Positions 48,836 to 56,914 of a stretch of DNA of 64,000 nucleotides are shown here, piece by piece. The position numbers were made by a program, and so were the translations under genes. Source of the stretch: Sphingomonas aurea (GTDB lineage: Bacteria > Pseudomonadota > Alphaproteobacteria > Sphingomonadales > Sphingomonadaceae); assembly GCF_030678875.1 (NCBI RefSeq), contig NZ_JAUUDS010000001.1, positions 124,001-188,000 of the forward strand. Reading direction: 5' to 3'. Under the pieces are notes generated by a model. That model searched no databases. It was not told where the DNA came from and was given only the letters and a program-made list of their open reading frames with translations. Every line of letters starts with the position of its first letter. Within the stretch, counting starts at the first letter, position 1.

Positions 48836-49954
48836 ATGAGCACCCAGATCGACTATTACGAGCTGCTCGAATGCGAGCGGACCGCGGATGCGGGGACGAT
48901 CAAGTCGTCCTATCGCAAGCTCGCGATGAAATATCATCCGGACAAGAATGCCGGCTGCAAGGACTCTGAGGCCAAGTTCAAGGCCGTCTCCGAAGCCTAT
49001 GATATTCTGAAGGATCCGCAGAAGCGCGCGGCCTATGACCGCTTCGGCCACGCGGCGTTCCAGAACGGCGGCGGTGGGGCGGGCCCGCAGGATTTCGGCG
49101 GCTTCTCCGACATCTTCGAGAGCGTGTTCGGGGAGTTCATGGGCGGTGGCCGCGGTGGTCGCCAGCAGGCCCGCCGCGGCGCCGACCTGCGCTACGACAT
49201 GGACGTGACGCTGGAAGAGGCATTCCACGGCAAGGCGACCGAGATAACGGTGGACGTGTCGGCCGAGTGCGACACCTGCCACGGCTCGGGGGCAAAGCCC
49301 GGCACCCATGCCGCCACCTGCCGCCAGTGCAATGGCCATGGCAAGGTGCGGGCGCAGCAGGGCTTCTTCGTGGTCGAGCGTGCCTGTCCGGTGTGCCAGG
49401 GATCGGGCCAGGTCATCGCCGACCCGTGCAGCGACTGCCGCGGCGAGGGGCGGGTCGAGAAGACCAAGACGCTCAGCGTCAACGTGCCCCCCGGCGTCGA
49501 CGAGGGCACGCGCATTCGCCTGACCGGCGAGGGCGAGGCGGGTCCACGCGGCGCGCCGGCCGGCGACCTCTACATCTTCCTCCACGTCAAGCGGCACGCG
49601 ATCTTCGAGCGCGAGGGCACGACGCTGTTCGCGCGCGCGCCCATCAGCTTCACCACCGCTGCCTTGGGAGGATCACTGTCCATCCCCGGCCTCGATGGGC
49701 GGACCCATGAGGTGAAGATCCCCGCCGGCATCCAGTCGGGCAAGCAGCTCCGTCAGCGCGGTGCGGGCATGCCAGTGCTACAGGGCAGGGGGCATGGCGA
49801 CCTGGTCGTTCAGATCGAGGTGGAAACGCCAACGAAGCTGTCGACCCGCCAGCGCGAACTGCTCGAGCTGTTCCGCGAGACGGAGACGGGCGACGAGTGT
49901 CCGGCCAGCCAAGGCTTCTTCTCGAAACTGAAGGGCGTGTTCGCGGGGGAGTGA
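48836..49954 (+). CDS. dnaJ: Chaperone protein DnaJ
   Basis: A 372-residue type I Hsp40. J domain with YHPDKN (HPD near residue 39), Gly/Phe-rich linker (about 75-115), zinc-finger domain with the four repeats [24 protein letters not shown] and CSDCRGEG (about 145-205), and the C-terminal peptide-binding domain. ATG follows GGGGAGCTGAAGGG. Full length. Confidence 0.98.
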   Translation: MSTQIDYYELLECERTADAGTIKSSYRKLAMKYHPDKNAGCKDSEAKFKAVSEAYDILKDPQKRAAYDRFGHAAFQNGGGGAGPQDFGGFSDIFESVFGEFMGGGRGGRQQARRGADLRYDMDVTLEEAFHGKATEITVDVSAECDTCHGSGAKPGTHAATCRQCNGHGKVRAQQGFFVVERACPVCQGSGQVIADPCSDCRGEGRVEKTKTLSVNVPPGVDEGTRIRLTGEGEAGPRGAPAGDLYIFLHVKRHAIFEREGTTLFARAPISFTTAALGGSLSIPGLDGRTHEVKIPAGIQSGKQLRQRGAGMPVLQGRGHGDLVVQIEVETPTKLSTRQRELLELFRETETGDECPASQGFFSKLKGVFAGE

Positions 49955-49988
49955 TACCGGCGGCTGCGTCCGTCGCCAGGGCTAGGGC

Positions 49989-50594
49989 CTAGGAGGCGGA
50001 ACGCTGCCGGGCGGACCGGGCTTGCGGGTCGTCCAGATGATGAAGCCGTGTTCGTTGAACGCGGCGCCATGTATTCCCTGGCCAAGCCCCCTTCAGTGCG
50101 TCGTTCAATGGTTCGCCCTGAAGCGCCATCATGGCGACGTTCATATTCTCCTGCGATGCCTGCGGCAGTTTCCCCGAAGCCTCGCACCGGGTCGCCGCGC
50201 AATAGACGGCGAGCGTGTTCGCTTCCGGACCCATATAGGGCAGACGCGTGATGCTGCTCCTCAAGCCCGCCTCTGCTCCGGGTGCCCATTGCTGATCCCG
50301 GCGCTCCGCGCGAAGCGATTTGGCGAAGGCAGACGGATCGAAACCGCCCTCCAGTCCCTCCGGGAGCGGTGGCGGATCGCCGACGGCTACCTGCGCGGGC
50401 GCCTCTGCAGCAGCGGGAGGTCTCGTGGGAGCGGCGGTAGGCGCAGGGCGTGAGGGTGCTGTGACATTCCCCGGCGCGACGACGACCCGATCGGCCAAGC
50501 CGGCCTCGCGCGGCATCGAACGATCGCGCCACACGAACAAGGTTCCGGCGATAACGACCATACCAAGCCCAGCCCCGATGATGCGCGCGCTCAT
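49989..50594 (-). CDS. Membrane-anchored hypothetical protein with an apparent C-terminal frameshift
   Basis: A 201-residue frame. The N-terminus has one transmembrane segment (MSARIIGAGLGMVVIAGTLFVW), then a Pro/Ala-rich linker (about 30-85) and a globular-looking part with YMGPEANTLAVYCAATRCEASGKLP. After LNDALKG the frame becomes Arg/Gln-rich and unnatural. If one base is removed from the 5-base G run (50087-50091 on the plus strand, as C), the other frame continues LGQGIHGAAFNEHGFIIW and TTRKPGPPGS to a stop at 49982-49984. This suggests a recent +1 slip or a sequencing error. Function unknown. Confidence 0.6.
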   Translation of the reverse strand: MSARIIGAGLGMVVIAGTLFVWRDRSMPREAGLADRVVVAPGNVTAPSRPAPTAAPTRPPAAAEAPAQVAVGDPPPLPEGLEGGFDPSAFAKSLRAERRDQQWAPGAEAGLRSSITRLPYMGPEANTLAVYCAATRCEASGKLPQASQENMNVAMMALQGEPLNDALKGAWPGNTWRRVQRTRLHHLDDPQARSARQRSAS

Positions 50595-50758
50595 CCCTCT
50601 CCCCTCGCTGTCTGCGTGAAGCGAAGTGAAACATGGCGGTGGCACCATGTCGATGCATGAGCGAGAAGCTGAATCAGCATTAAGGGACGGCAGATCCGGG
50701 GGCGACTGCCTCCGATACTGCCTTGCCCGAGTTGTCGGTGCAGGCCACCCTAAATGCC

Positions 50759-51214
50759 ATGACCTTCGTCAGCATCACCCGCCTGCGGATCCGTGCCTTC
50801 CGTTTCATGCCGGCCTTTGCGCTGCACACATGGCGCGCGCAGCGGCAGGTGGAGCGCGCGGCCGGGATCGTTGGCGGCTCGCTGCTCGCCGATCGGAAAC
50901 TGACCTTCTGGACTATGACGCTGTGGCGCGATCGGAGCGATATGCGTGCTTATATGACGAGCGGCGACCATCTGACGGCAATGCCCCGCCTGCTCGACTG
51001 GTGTGACCAGGTGAGCATCGCGCATTGGGATCAGGAAACGCCGTCACTGCCGGGTTGGGCCGATGCCGATGGTCGCATGCGGATCGAAGGTCGTCCGTCG
51101 AAGGTTCGCCATCCAGCACCGGGCCACGCCGATATGAGCTTTGCGCCACCCCGTCTGTCGGGTGCGGTACCGATCCGGGCGAAAACCCCTGCCAGCCGAT
51201 TGGATGATAACTGA
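50759..51214 (+). CDS. Monooxygenase-like (dimeric alpha/beta-barrel) protein
   Basis: A 151-residue protein with the length and pattern of antibiotic-biosynthesis-monooxygenase-like or DUF3291-like proteins: FVSITRLRIRAFRFMPAFALHTWRAQRQVERAAGIVGGSLLADRKLTFWTMTLWRDRSDMRAYMTSGDH (in pieces FVSITRLRIRAF, LHTWRAQRQ, FWTMTLWRD) then LLDWCDQVSIAHWDQE and EGRPSKVRHP. Such proteins are often heme-degrading or quinone-forming enzymes, or have no activity. The start is uncertain; an ATG 12 codons upstream is in frame. No ribosome binding site is obvious. Confidence 0.68.
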   Translation: MTFVSITRLRIRAFRFMPAFALHTWRAQRQVERAAGIVGGSLLADRKLTFWTMTLWRDRSDMRAYMTSGDHLTAMPRLLDWCDQVSIAHWDQETPSLPGWADADGRMRIEGRPSKVRHPAPGHADMSFAPPRLSGAVPIRAKTPASRLDDN

Positions 51215-51224
51215 CCTGCCCTGT

Positions 51225-51244
51225 CCGCCCCCGTCAGGGGGCGG
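51225..51244. terminator. Hairpin between convergent genes
   Basis: Perfect stem CCGCCCCC / GGGGGCGG with loop GTCA, between the stops of the monooxygenase-like gene and the 28-residue gene. No T run; may act in both directions. Confidence 0.45.
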
Positions 51245-51255
51245 TGGGCCGATGG

Positions 51256-51342
51256 TTAGAACGTGGTGACGACCACGCCGACCACCAGCGCCTGGGCCGC
51301 GAGTACCAGCATGGTGCTGGTCACGGTCTCGAACATGCGCAT
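51256..51342 (-). CDS. 28-residue single-pass membrane protein
   Basis: The frame MRMFETVTSTMLVLA then AQALVVGVVVTTF has a GGAG ribosome binding site 8 nt before the ATG and ends TAA-type before a hairpin. A short polar start is followed by about 20 hydrophobic residues, so it is a predicted one-span inner-membrane peptide. The frame is open for 62 more codons upstream, but only this ATG has a ribosome binding site. It lies 146 bp downstream of the purB stop on the same strand, with its own AT-rich upstream region. No family recognised. Confidence 0.5.
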   Translation of the reverse strand: MRMFETVTSTMLVLAAQALVVGVVVTTF

Positions 51343-51487
51343 GGTAAGGTCTCCGATGCCGGCGAAATATCCGGCAAGGGCGATATGGCGTTCATGTCGC
51401 ATTGACGCAATTTTGTAACAGTCCATCGCGATTGCATCTCGTGCAATCGGACAGGCCAATAGCGGTACAAGCAGCACGGCGCGGGGT

Positions 51488-52804
51488 TCAACTGTCGCCG
51501 AACACCCGCGCGAAGATCGTGTCGACATGCTTCAGATGATAATCGAGGTCGAACCGCGCCTCGATCTCCTCGGCCGGCAGCGCCGCGGTGACTTCCGGAT
51601 CGGCCTTGAGCAGGTCGAGCAGCGACAGCGCGCCGTCCGATTCCCACACCTTCATCGCGTTGCGCTGGACGAGCCGATACGAATCCTCGCGGCTCACCCC
51701 CGCCTGCGTCAGCGCCAGCAGCACCCGCTGCGAGTGGACCAGCCCACCCATCCGGTCGAGATTCTTCTGCATCCGTGCCGGATAGACCAGCAGCTTGTCC
51801 ATCACCCCGGTCAGCCGCGCGAGCGCGAAGTCGAGCGTGATCGTCGCATCGGGGCCGATATAGCGCTCCACCGACGAGTGGCTGATGTCACGCTCATGCC
51901 ACAGCGCGACATTTTCCAGCGCCGGCGTGACATAGCCACGTACCATGCGCGCGAGACCGGTCAGATTCTCGGTCAGCACCGGATTGCGCTTGTGCGGCAT
52001 CGCCGACGAGCCCTTCTGGCCGGGCGAAAAATACTCCTCGGCCTCCAGCACCTCGGTCCGTTGCAGGTGGCGGACCTCGGTCGCCAGCCGCTCGATCGAG
52101 CTGGCGATCACGCCCAACGTCGCGAAGAACATCGCGTGGCGGTCGCGCGGGATCACCTGCGTCGACACCGGCTCGACCGTCAGGCCCAGCTTGCCGGCGA
52201 CATATTCCTCCACGAAGGGGTCGATATTGGCGAAGGTGCCGACCGCGCCGGAGATCGCGCAGGTCGCAACGTCCGCCCGCGCCGCGACCAGCCGCGCGCG
52301 GTTGCGGTCGAATTCGGCATAGGCCTGCGCCAGTTTCAGCCCGAAGGTGACCGGCTCGGCATGGATGCCGTGGCTGCGGCCGATCGTCGGCGTCAGCTTG
52401 TGCTCGAACGCCCGGCGCTTCAGCACGGCGAGCAGCGCGTCGAGATCGGCGATCAGGATGTCGGCCGCCTGCGCCAGCTGCACCGCGAGGCAGGTGTCGA
52501 GCACGTCCGAAGACGTCATGCCCTGATGCAGGAAGCGCGCCTCCGGACCGGTCCGCTCGGACACATGGGTCAGGAAGGCGATGACGTCGTGCTTCGTCTC
52601 TGCCTCGATCGCGTCGATCCGCGCGACGTCGAAAGGCCCCGCGGCCTTGTCCGCCTCCCAGATCCGCGCGGCAGCCTCTTTCGGCACGACACCCAGTTCG
52701 GCGAGCGCATCGGTGGCGTGCGCCTCGATCTGGAACCAGATCCGGAATCGCGCCTCCGGCGTCCAGATCGCGACCATATCGGGGCGGGAATAGCGCGGAA
52801 TCAT
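51488..52804 (-). CDS. purB: Adenylosuccinate lyase
   Basis: A 438-residue enzyme acting twice in purine synthesis (SAICAR to AICAR, adenylosuccinate to AMP). MIPRYSRPDMVAIWTPEARFRIW at the start, HDVIAFLTHV near 78, HQGMTSSDVLDTCLAVQLAQ near 95 and the signature SSAMPHKRNPVLTENL near 262 identify PurB. The ATG at 52804 is chosen to match the conserved N-terminus; a start 9 codons upstream is in frame. Confidence 0.96.
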   Translation of the reverse strand: MIPRYSRPDMVAIWTPEARFRIWFQIEAHATDALAELGVVPKEAAARIWEADKAAGPFDVARIDAIEAETKHDVIAFLTHVSERTGPEARFLHQGMTSSDVLDTCLAVQLAQAADILIADLDALLAVLKRRAFEHKLTPTIGRSHGIHAEPVTFGLKLAQAYAEFDRNRARLVAARADVATCAISGAVGTFANIDPFVEEYVAGKLGLTVEPVSTQVIPRDRHAMFFATLGVIASSIERLATEVRHLQRTEVLEAEEYFSPGQKGSSAMPHKRNPVLTENLTGLARMVRGYVTPALENVALWHERDISHSSVERYIGPDATITLDFALARLTGVMDKLLVYPARMQKNLDRMGGLVHSQRVLLALTQAGVSREDSYRLVQRNAMKVWESDGALSLLDLLKADPEVTAALPAEEIEARFDLDYHLKHVDTIFARVFGDS

Positions 52805-53012
52805 CTCTGTCTTTCGTCCTCTTTTGACCACGGGCCGTCGTGCGCCCCTCTCGGGCGAAGGGGTGAGCGGGCGTTAGCAGCATGTGTCGCCCCCTTCAAA
52901 CCGGAACGAAATCGACCTATCTGAAGTTGTACCACAGCATTTCACAGCATCGTTCATGTTCACGAAAGCATCTTTTGAACGTGATGATGTTGATTTTAAA
53001 AGGAGACGTCAG

Positions 53013-53489
53013 ATGATGAAGACCATCCTTCTCGCCGGTACCATGGCGATTGCGGCCCCCGCCTTTGCGCAGACGGCCCCCGCGGGCGCGCCTGCTGCTC
53101 CGGTGACCGCCGCCCCGATGGCACCTGCGACGACAACTGCGCCGCAGGCGGATACTACCGCGACCGCGGCCGCCCAGACGACGCCGGTGACCCCGGCGGC
53201 CGATGCGACCGCGACCGCGTCGACGCAGCCGGCGGACAGCACCCAGGTCGCCTCGGCGGTCGACACGCAGTTCGGCCAGTATGACAAGAACGCCGACGGC
53301 AAGCTCGACCGCACCGAGTTCACTTCGTGGATGGTCGCGCTGAAGACCGCGAGCGACCCGTCGACCAAGGCGGAGAGCGCGGAGACCAAGAAGTGGGTCG
53401 GCGCAGCCTTCGCCCAGGCCGATACGAACAAGAACAAGTCCCTCGACAAGGCCGAGGTGACCGGGTTCCTGAACCAGGGTCAGTCGTAA
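53013..53489 (+). CDS. Secreted EF-hand domain protein
   Basis: A 158-residue exported protein: signal peptide (MMKTILLAGTMAIAAPAFAQ), a low-complexity Ala/Thr/Pro linker (about 22-85), and two EF-hand loops, DKNADGKLDRTE near residue 95 and DTNKNKSLDKAE near 140. Both have the Asp/Asn positions needed for calcium. AGGAG is 8 nt before the first ATG. Likely a periplasmic calcium-binding protein; partners unknown. A strong hairpin follows. Confidence 0.87.
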   Translation: MMKTILLAGTMAIAAPAFAQTAPAGAPAAPVTAAPMAPATTTAPQADTTATAAAQTTPVTPAADATATASTQPADSTQVASAVDTQFGQYDKNADGKLDRTEFTSWMVALKTASDPSTKAESAETKKWVGAAFAQADTNKNKSLDKAEVTGFLNQGQS

Positions 53490-53515
53490 CCCGCTTTAGG
53501 CAATAGCCGCGACGG

Positions 53516-53541
53516 CGCCGCCGGACTCCAGTCCGGCGGCG
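53516..53541 (+). terminator. Terminator hairpin of the EF-hand gene
   Basis: A 12-bp perfect stem CGCCGCCGGACT / AGTCCGGCGGCG with CC as the central bases, 27 bp after the stop. The trailing T run is weak. Confidence 0.65.
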
Positions 53542-53599
53542 TTGCCGTATGTGGAGGTGAAATCATGCGACCCGCGCGGGTTCTGCCGCTCGCGTCGAT

Positions 53600-53667
53600 G
53601 ACGTCATCCACCGTCACCCCCGTGGAGGCGGGGATCCAGAGCCGCTGGCGTTGCGGCGCGATGACGA
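53600..53667. repeat. Palindromic intergenic repeat, family B
   Basis: GACGTCATCCACCGTCACCCCCG on the left (in parts GTCATCC, GTCACCCC) and GCGCGATGACGA on the right, with the shared GGGGATCCAGAGCCGCTG segment also seen at 6310-6335. The rest of the 53542-53735 gap shows nothing else. Confidence 0.55.
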
Positions 53668-53735
53668 ATGCTGGGCATATATGTACTTATGCTTTTGCGT
53701 GGAGGACGGAAGGGAGAGGTCGCGTCCTCCAACCC

Positions 53736-54419
53736 TCAGATCAAACCCTGCGCCCGCATCGACACATGGCCGCTTGCCCCGATGATGAGGTGATCGTGCA
53801 CCGCGATCCCCATCCGCTTGCCCGCCTCCATGATCGACCGCGTCACCTCGATATCGGCGCGGCTGGGGGAGGGGTCGCCGGAGGGGTGGTTGTGGACCAG
53901 GATCAGCGCCGCCGATTGCAGCTCGATCGCGCGGCGGATCACCTCGCGGACATGGACCGCCGCCTCGTCCAGTGTGCCCTTGCTCATCACCTCGTCACGG
54001 ATCAGGACGTTGCGGGTGTTCAGGTGCAGCACCCGGAACCGCTCTATGCCGTGATGCGCCATATCGGCGCGCAGATAGTCGAGCAGCGCCTGCCAGTTGG
54101 CCAGCACCGGCCGCTCCGCCACCGCCGATTGCAGCAGCCGGGTCGCGGTCGCCTGCACGATGCGGATCGCCGCCGCCGCGCTCTTGCCGACACCGTCGAC
54201 CCGCATCAGGCTCTCGGCATCGGCGGCGCACAGCCCGCCCAGGCCGCCGAACTCCTTCAGCAGCCGCTTCGCCATCGGTTTGGTATCGACGCGCGGGATG
54301 GCGAGCATCAGCAGATATTCGACCAGCTCATGTTCCAGCAGCCCGGCCGGATCGGCGAGCAGCCGTCCGCGCAGCCGCTCGCGGTGTCCGGCGGTATCGG
54401 AGGGGTCGCTGTCGGCCAT
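53736..54419 (-). CDS. radC: RadC/JAMM-domain protein
   Basis: A 227-residue protein of the RadC (YicR) family. The helix-hairpin-helix part has LMRVDGVGKSAAAAIRI near residue 70; the JAMM/MPN+ metalloprotease-like domain has ALILVHNHPSGDPSPSRADIEVT near residue 172, including the HxHx7SxxD metal pattern. Despite the name, a DNA-repair role is not established. The ATG at 54419 has AAGG upstream; a longer frame reaches into the divergent erpA region. Confidence 0.9.
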   Translation of the reverse strand: MADSDPSDTAGHRERLRGRLLADPAGLLEHELVEYLLMLAIPRVDTKPMAKRLLKEFGGLGGLCAADAESLMRVDGVGKSAAAAIRIVQATATRLLQSAVAERPVLANWQALLDYLRADMAHHGIERFRVLHLNTRNVLIRDEVMSKGTLDEAAVHVREVIRRAIELQSAALILVHNHPSGDPSPSRADIEVTRSIMEAGKRMGIAVHDHLIIGASGHVSMRAQGLI

Positions 54420-54473
54420 CCCCGCCTTGCTAAGCTCCGCCCGCCTGCGATCAAGCGCCGATGCGCGCCCGCA

Positions 54474-54501
54474 TTGCCGCATCCCGGCACACCGCCTATC
54501 T
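54474..54501 (+). promoter_or_regulatory. Candidate promoter of erpA, leaderless arrangement
   Basis: TTGCCG (54474-54479), 16-nt spacer, CTATCT (54496-54501); the ATG at 54509 begins 7 nt after the -10-like box. Confidence 0.45.
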
Positions 54502-54508
54502 AGCCTGC

Positions 54509-54862
54509 ATGGCCACGCAAGCATCCCCCACGCTTTCGCAAGACGTATCGCTGTCCCCCGCCGCCGCTGCCCGCGTGGCGGCGATCGCCGTCCGCCAGAG
54601 CAAGCCCGCGATCCTGCGGCTGTCGGTCGATGGCGGCGGCTGTTCGGGCTTCCAGTACAAGTTCGGCCTCGCCGATGCGCCGGACGGCGACGATACCGTA
54701 GCCGAAACCAACGGGGTGCGGCTGGTCGTCGACAGCGTCAGCCTGGACCTGGTCCGTGGCTGCGTGGTCGATTACGTCGAGTCGCTCGGCGGCGCGGCGT
54801 TCCGGGTCGACAATCCGCAGGCGGCCTCGGGCTGTGGCTGCGGCACCAGCTTCGCCGTCTGA
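54509..54862 (+). CDS. erpA: A-type iron-sulfur cluster insertion protein ErpA
   Basis: A 117-residue A-type Fe-S carrier. The conserved cysteines are in VDGGGCSGFQYKFG (near 51) and GCGCGTSF near the C-terminus. AETNGVRLVVDSVSLDLVRG is typical of the HesB/IscA/ErpA group; ErpA is chosen over IscA from the pattern and because no isc genes are adjacent. No ribosome binding site but a well-placed promoter suggests a leaderless message. xthA follows after 3 bp. Confidence 0.9.
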   Translation: MATQASPTLSQDVSLSPAAAARVAAIAVRQSKPAILRLSVDGGGCSGFQYKFGLADAPDGDDTVAETNGVRLVVDSVSLDLVRGCVVDYVESLGGAAFRVDNPQAASGCGCGTSFAV

Positions 54863-54865
54863 CGC

Positions 54866-55636
54866 GTGAAGATCGTCACCTACAACGTGAACGGCATCAA
54901 GGCCCGGCTGCCGCGCGTGCTGGAGTATCTGACCGAGGACCAGCCGGACATCGTCTGCCTGCAGGAGCTGAAATCCGCCGACGAGGGCTTTCCCGCGGCC
55001 GAGATCGAGGCGGCGGGATATGGTGCGGTCTGGCACGGACAGAAGGCATGGAACGGCGTCGCCGTGCTCGCGCGCGGTCAGGTGCCGGTCGAGCGGCAGC
55101 GCGGCCTGGCCGGCGAGCCGGAGGACGAGCATAGCCGGTATCTGGAGTGCGAGGTCGGCGGGCTGGTCGTCGCGTCGCTCTACCTTCCCAACGGCAATCC
55201 GCGTCCGGGCCCCAAATTCGACTATAAATTGCGTTGGATGGACCGGCTCGCCGCCCGCGCGCGCGACCTGCTGGCCGAAGAGGTGCCGGCGGTGCTGGCC
55301 GGCGACTACAACGTCATCCCCAATGACGACGACACCTTCTCGGTTCGCGCCATGGCAGAGGACGCGTTGATGCAGCCAGAGAGCCGCGCCGCCTATCGCC
55401 GGCTGCTGGCGCAGGGCTGGACCGACGCGCTGCGCACCCGGCATCCGACCGGTGGCGTCTGGACGTTCTGGGACTATCAGGCGGGCGCGTGGCAGCGCGA
55501 TGCCGGCTTCCGGATCGACCATCTGCTGCTCAGCCCCCAGGCCGCCGACCGGCTGGTCGAGGCAGGGGTCGACAAGGCGTATCGCGCCCGCGAGAAAGCC
55601 AGCGACCACGCGCCGACCTGGGTGCGCCTGCGCTGA
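54866..55636 (+). CDS. xthA: Exodeoxyribonuclease III
   Basis: A 256-residue Mg-dependent AP endonuclease/3'-5' exonuclease of the ExoIII family. MKIVTYNVNGIKARLPRVLEYL, IVCLQELKSADEGFP (catalytic Glu), LAGDYNVIPNDDD (Asp/Asn) and the end KASDHAPTWVRLR (catalytic Asp-His) are all present. Start is GTG at 54866, 3 bp after the erpA stop. The next gene overlaps its stop by 1 bp (TGATG). Confidence 0.95.
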   Translation: MKIVTYNVNGIKARLPRVLEYLTEDQPDIVCLQELKSADEGFPAAEIEAAGYGAVWHGQKAWNGVAVLARGQVPVERQRGLAGEPEDEHSRYLECEVGGLVVASLYLPNGNPRPGPKFDYKLRWMDRLAARARDLLAEEVPAVLAGDYNVIPNDDDTFSVRAMAEDALMQPESRAAYRRLLAQGWTDALRTRHPTGGVWTFWDYQAGAWQRDAGFRIDHLLLSPQAADRLVEAGVDKAYRAREKASDHAPTWVRLR

Positions 55637-56442
55637 TGCGCGGCCTGATCGGGGTGGCGATGGTCGCCGCCCTGTCGCCGGGACTCGCGGGCGCGCAGGA
55701 GCCCGCTGCCGAGCGTGACCTGTGCAGCGAGCGTCCGGGCCTGGGCACGTCGGCGTGTACGGTGGAGCCGGGTCGCATTCTGGTCGAGACCGGCCTTGCC
55801 GACTGGACGCACGAGCATGGCGATGGCGAGCGCATCGACACTGTCAGTTTCGCCGCCACCGAACTCCGGTTCGGGGTCGCCGACGCCACCGAAGTTCAGC
55901 TGAGCTGGACGCCCTATGGCCATCAACGCACACGAGACGGTGCGGGCACGGTCGAAAAGGCCGGACGAGTGGGGGATGTCAGGCTCGCGGCGAAGCAGAA
56001 CCTGTCCAATCCGGACGGTCGCGGTCTGTCCTTTGCAGTGCTGCCGTTCGTGACGCTGCCGGTCGGCCGGATGCCGATCGGCATGGGCGACTGGGGGGCA
56101 GGGCTGCTCGCGCCGCTGACCTATGACCTGACCGACGCGATCCAGCTGGAATTCACGCCGGAGGTCGACGCTGCGGTCAACGCGGACGGGCATGGCCGGC
56201 ATCTGGCCTATTCGGGCGTGGTCGGCGCGGCGGTGGACGTGACGTCCCGTGTCGCCGTGATGGCCGAGGTGCAGGCGCTGCACAACCACGAGCCGTACGA
56301 CCATGCGACCAGCTGGGTCGCGGGCCTGTCGGCGGCGTGGCAACCGCGACGGCGGGTTCAATTCGATGTCGGTGCGGTCGCTGGGCTCGACCATGATGCG
56401 CCGGCGCTCCGCATATATGGCGGCTTCGTGACACAGTTCTGA
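55636..56442 (+). CDS. Secreted outer-membrane beta-barrel-like protein
   Basis: A 268-residue protein with a signal peptide (about 1-20, ending AGAQ). Alternating hydrophobic strands (SFAATELRFGVADATEVQLSW, DVRLAAKQNLSN, LSFAVLPFVTLPVGRM) and a C-terminal Phe (YGGFVTQF) indicate an outer-membrane beta-barrel; it resembles the transporter-like MetA-pathway proteins of unknown function. It overlaps the xthA stop by 1 bp and is probably co-transcribed with erpA-xthA, though no functional link is evident. Confidence 0.75.
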   Translation: MRGLIGVAMVAALSPGLAGAQEPAAERDLCSERPGLGTSACTVEPGRILVETGLADWTHEHGDGERIDTVSFAATELRFGVADATEVQLSWTPYGHQRTRDGAGTVEKAGRVGDVRLAAKQNLSNPDGRGLSFAVLPFVTLPVGRMPIGMGDWGAGLLAPLTYDLTDAIQLEFTPEVDAAVNADGHGRHLAYSGVVGAAVDVTSRVAVMAEVQALHNHEPYDHATSWVAGLSAAWQPRRRVQFDVGAVAGLDHDAPALRIYGGFVTQF

Positions 56443-56513
56443 ACCTGCGCCACCAATTGGCGGATTTCACCGCGTTGTGGCGTACTCAGGTAATACACCA
56501 ATTTTGTAAGTTA

Positions 56514-56535
56514 TTGATCTTGCGTGAGAGATCAA
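56514..56535. promoter_or_regulatory. Inverted repeat upstream of a sigma-54-like promoter
   Basis: Arms TTGATCT and AGATCAA (7 bp) with an 8-nt spacer, ending 1 bp before the TTGGCACG element. Possible operator. Confidence 0.35.
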
Positions 56536-56536
56536 G

Positions 56537-56553
56537 TTGGCACGGCGGCTGCA
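56537..56553 (+). promoter_or_regulatory. Candidate sigma-54 (-24/-12) promoter
   Basis: TTGGCACGGCGGCTGCA matches the YTGGCACGRNNNTTGCW consensus at all but one fixed position (C for the first T of TTGC), with the required 5-nt distance between TGGCAC and the TGC part. Transcription would begin near 56564, 34 bp before the ATG at 56598. Confidence 0.5.
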
Positions 56554-56597
56554 ATACCTCGGATGCGGAACAACCGCACCGATAGGGAGTGACCACC

Positions 56598-56870
56598 ATG
56601 ACCGCCAAGACCATTATCCTGGGCTCATTCGTCGCCATGATGCTGACCACCGCCGCCACCGCCGCGCCGGTCGAAACCGCCGCCGCCACCGTCGATGCCG
56701 GACTGAACAAGTCGACTGTTGCGACCGCCCGCGCCGACAGTCCCGACCAGCGCTACTGCATCGTCCAGGAGCCGGCGACCGGCTCGCACGTCCGTCGCCG
56801 TACCTGTGATACGCTTTCGGCCTGGCAGGAGCAGGGCGTCGATCCCCGCCTGATGCCCCGCCGTCGCTGA
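56598..56870 (+). CDS. Small secreted protein with a conserved Cys pair
   Basis: A 90-residue protein: signal peptide (MTAKTIILGSFVAMMLTTAATA), then a short region ending RYCIVQEPATGSHVRRRTCDTLSAWQEQGVDP, with two Cys that could form a disulphide loop. This Cys pair and W-x-x-x-G-x-D pattern is seen in many small sphingomonad exported proteins of unknown role. AGGGAG is placed 8 nt before the ATG. A sigma-54-like promoter lies upstream, a perfect hairpin downstream. Confidence 0.78.
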   Translation: MTAKTIILGSFVAMMLTTAATAAPVETAAATVDAGLNKSTVATARADSPDQRYCIVQEPATGSHVRRRTCDTLSAWQEQGVDPRLMPRRR

Positions 56871-56876
56871 CGACAT

Positions 56877-56904
56877 GGGCTCCGCGGCGCGTGCCGCGGA
56901 GCCC
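56877..56904. terminator. Bidirectional hairpin between convergent genes
   Basis: 12-bp perfect stem GGGCTCCGCGGC / GCCGCGGAGCCC with a 4-nt loop, extended by GAC/GTC. It lies between the small secreted protein gene and the convergent acyltransferase gene. Confidence 0.7.
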
Positions 56905-56914
56905 GTCGACCCGC

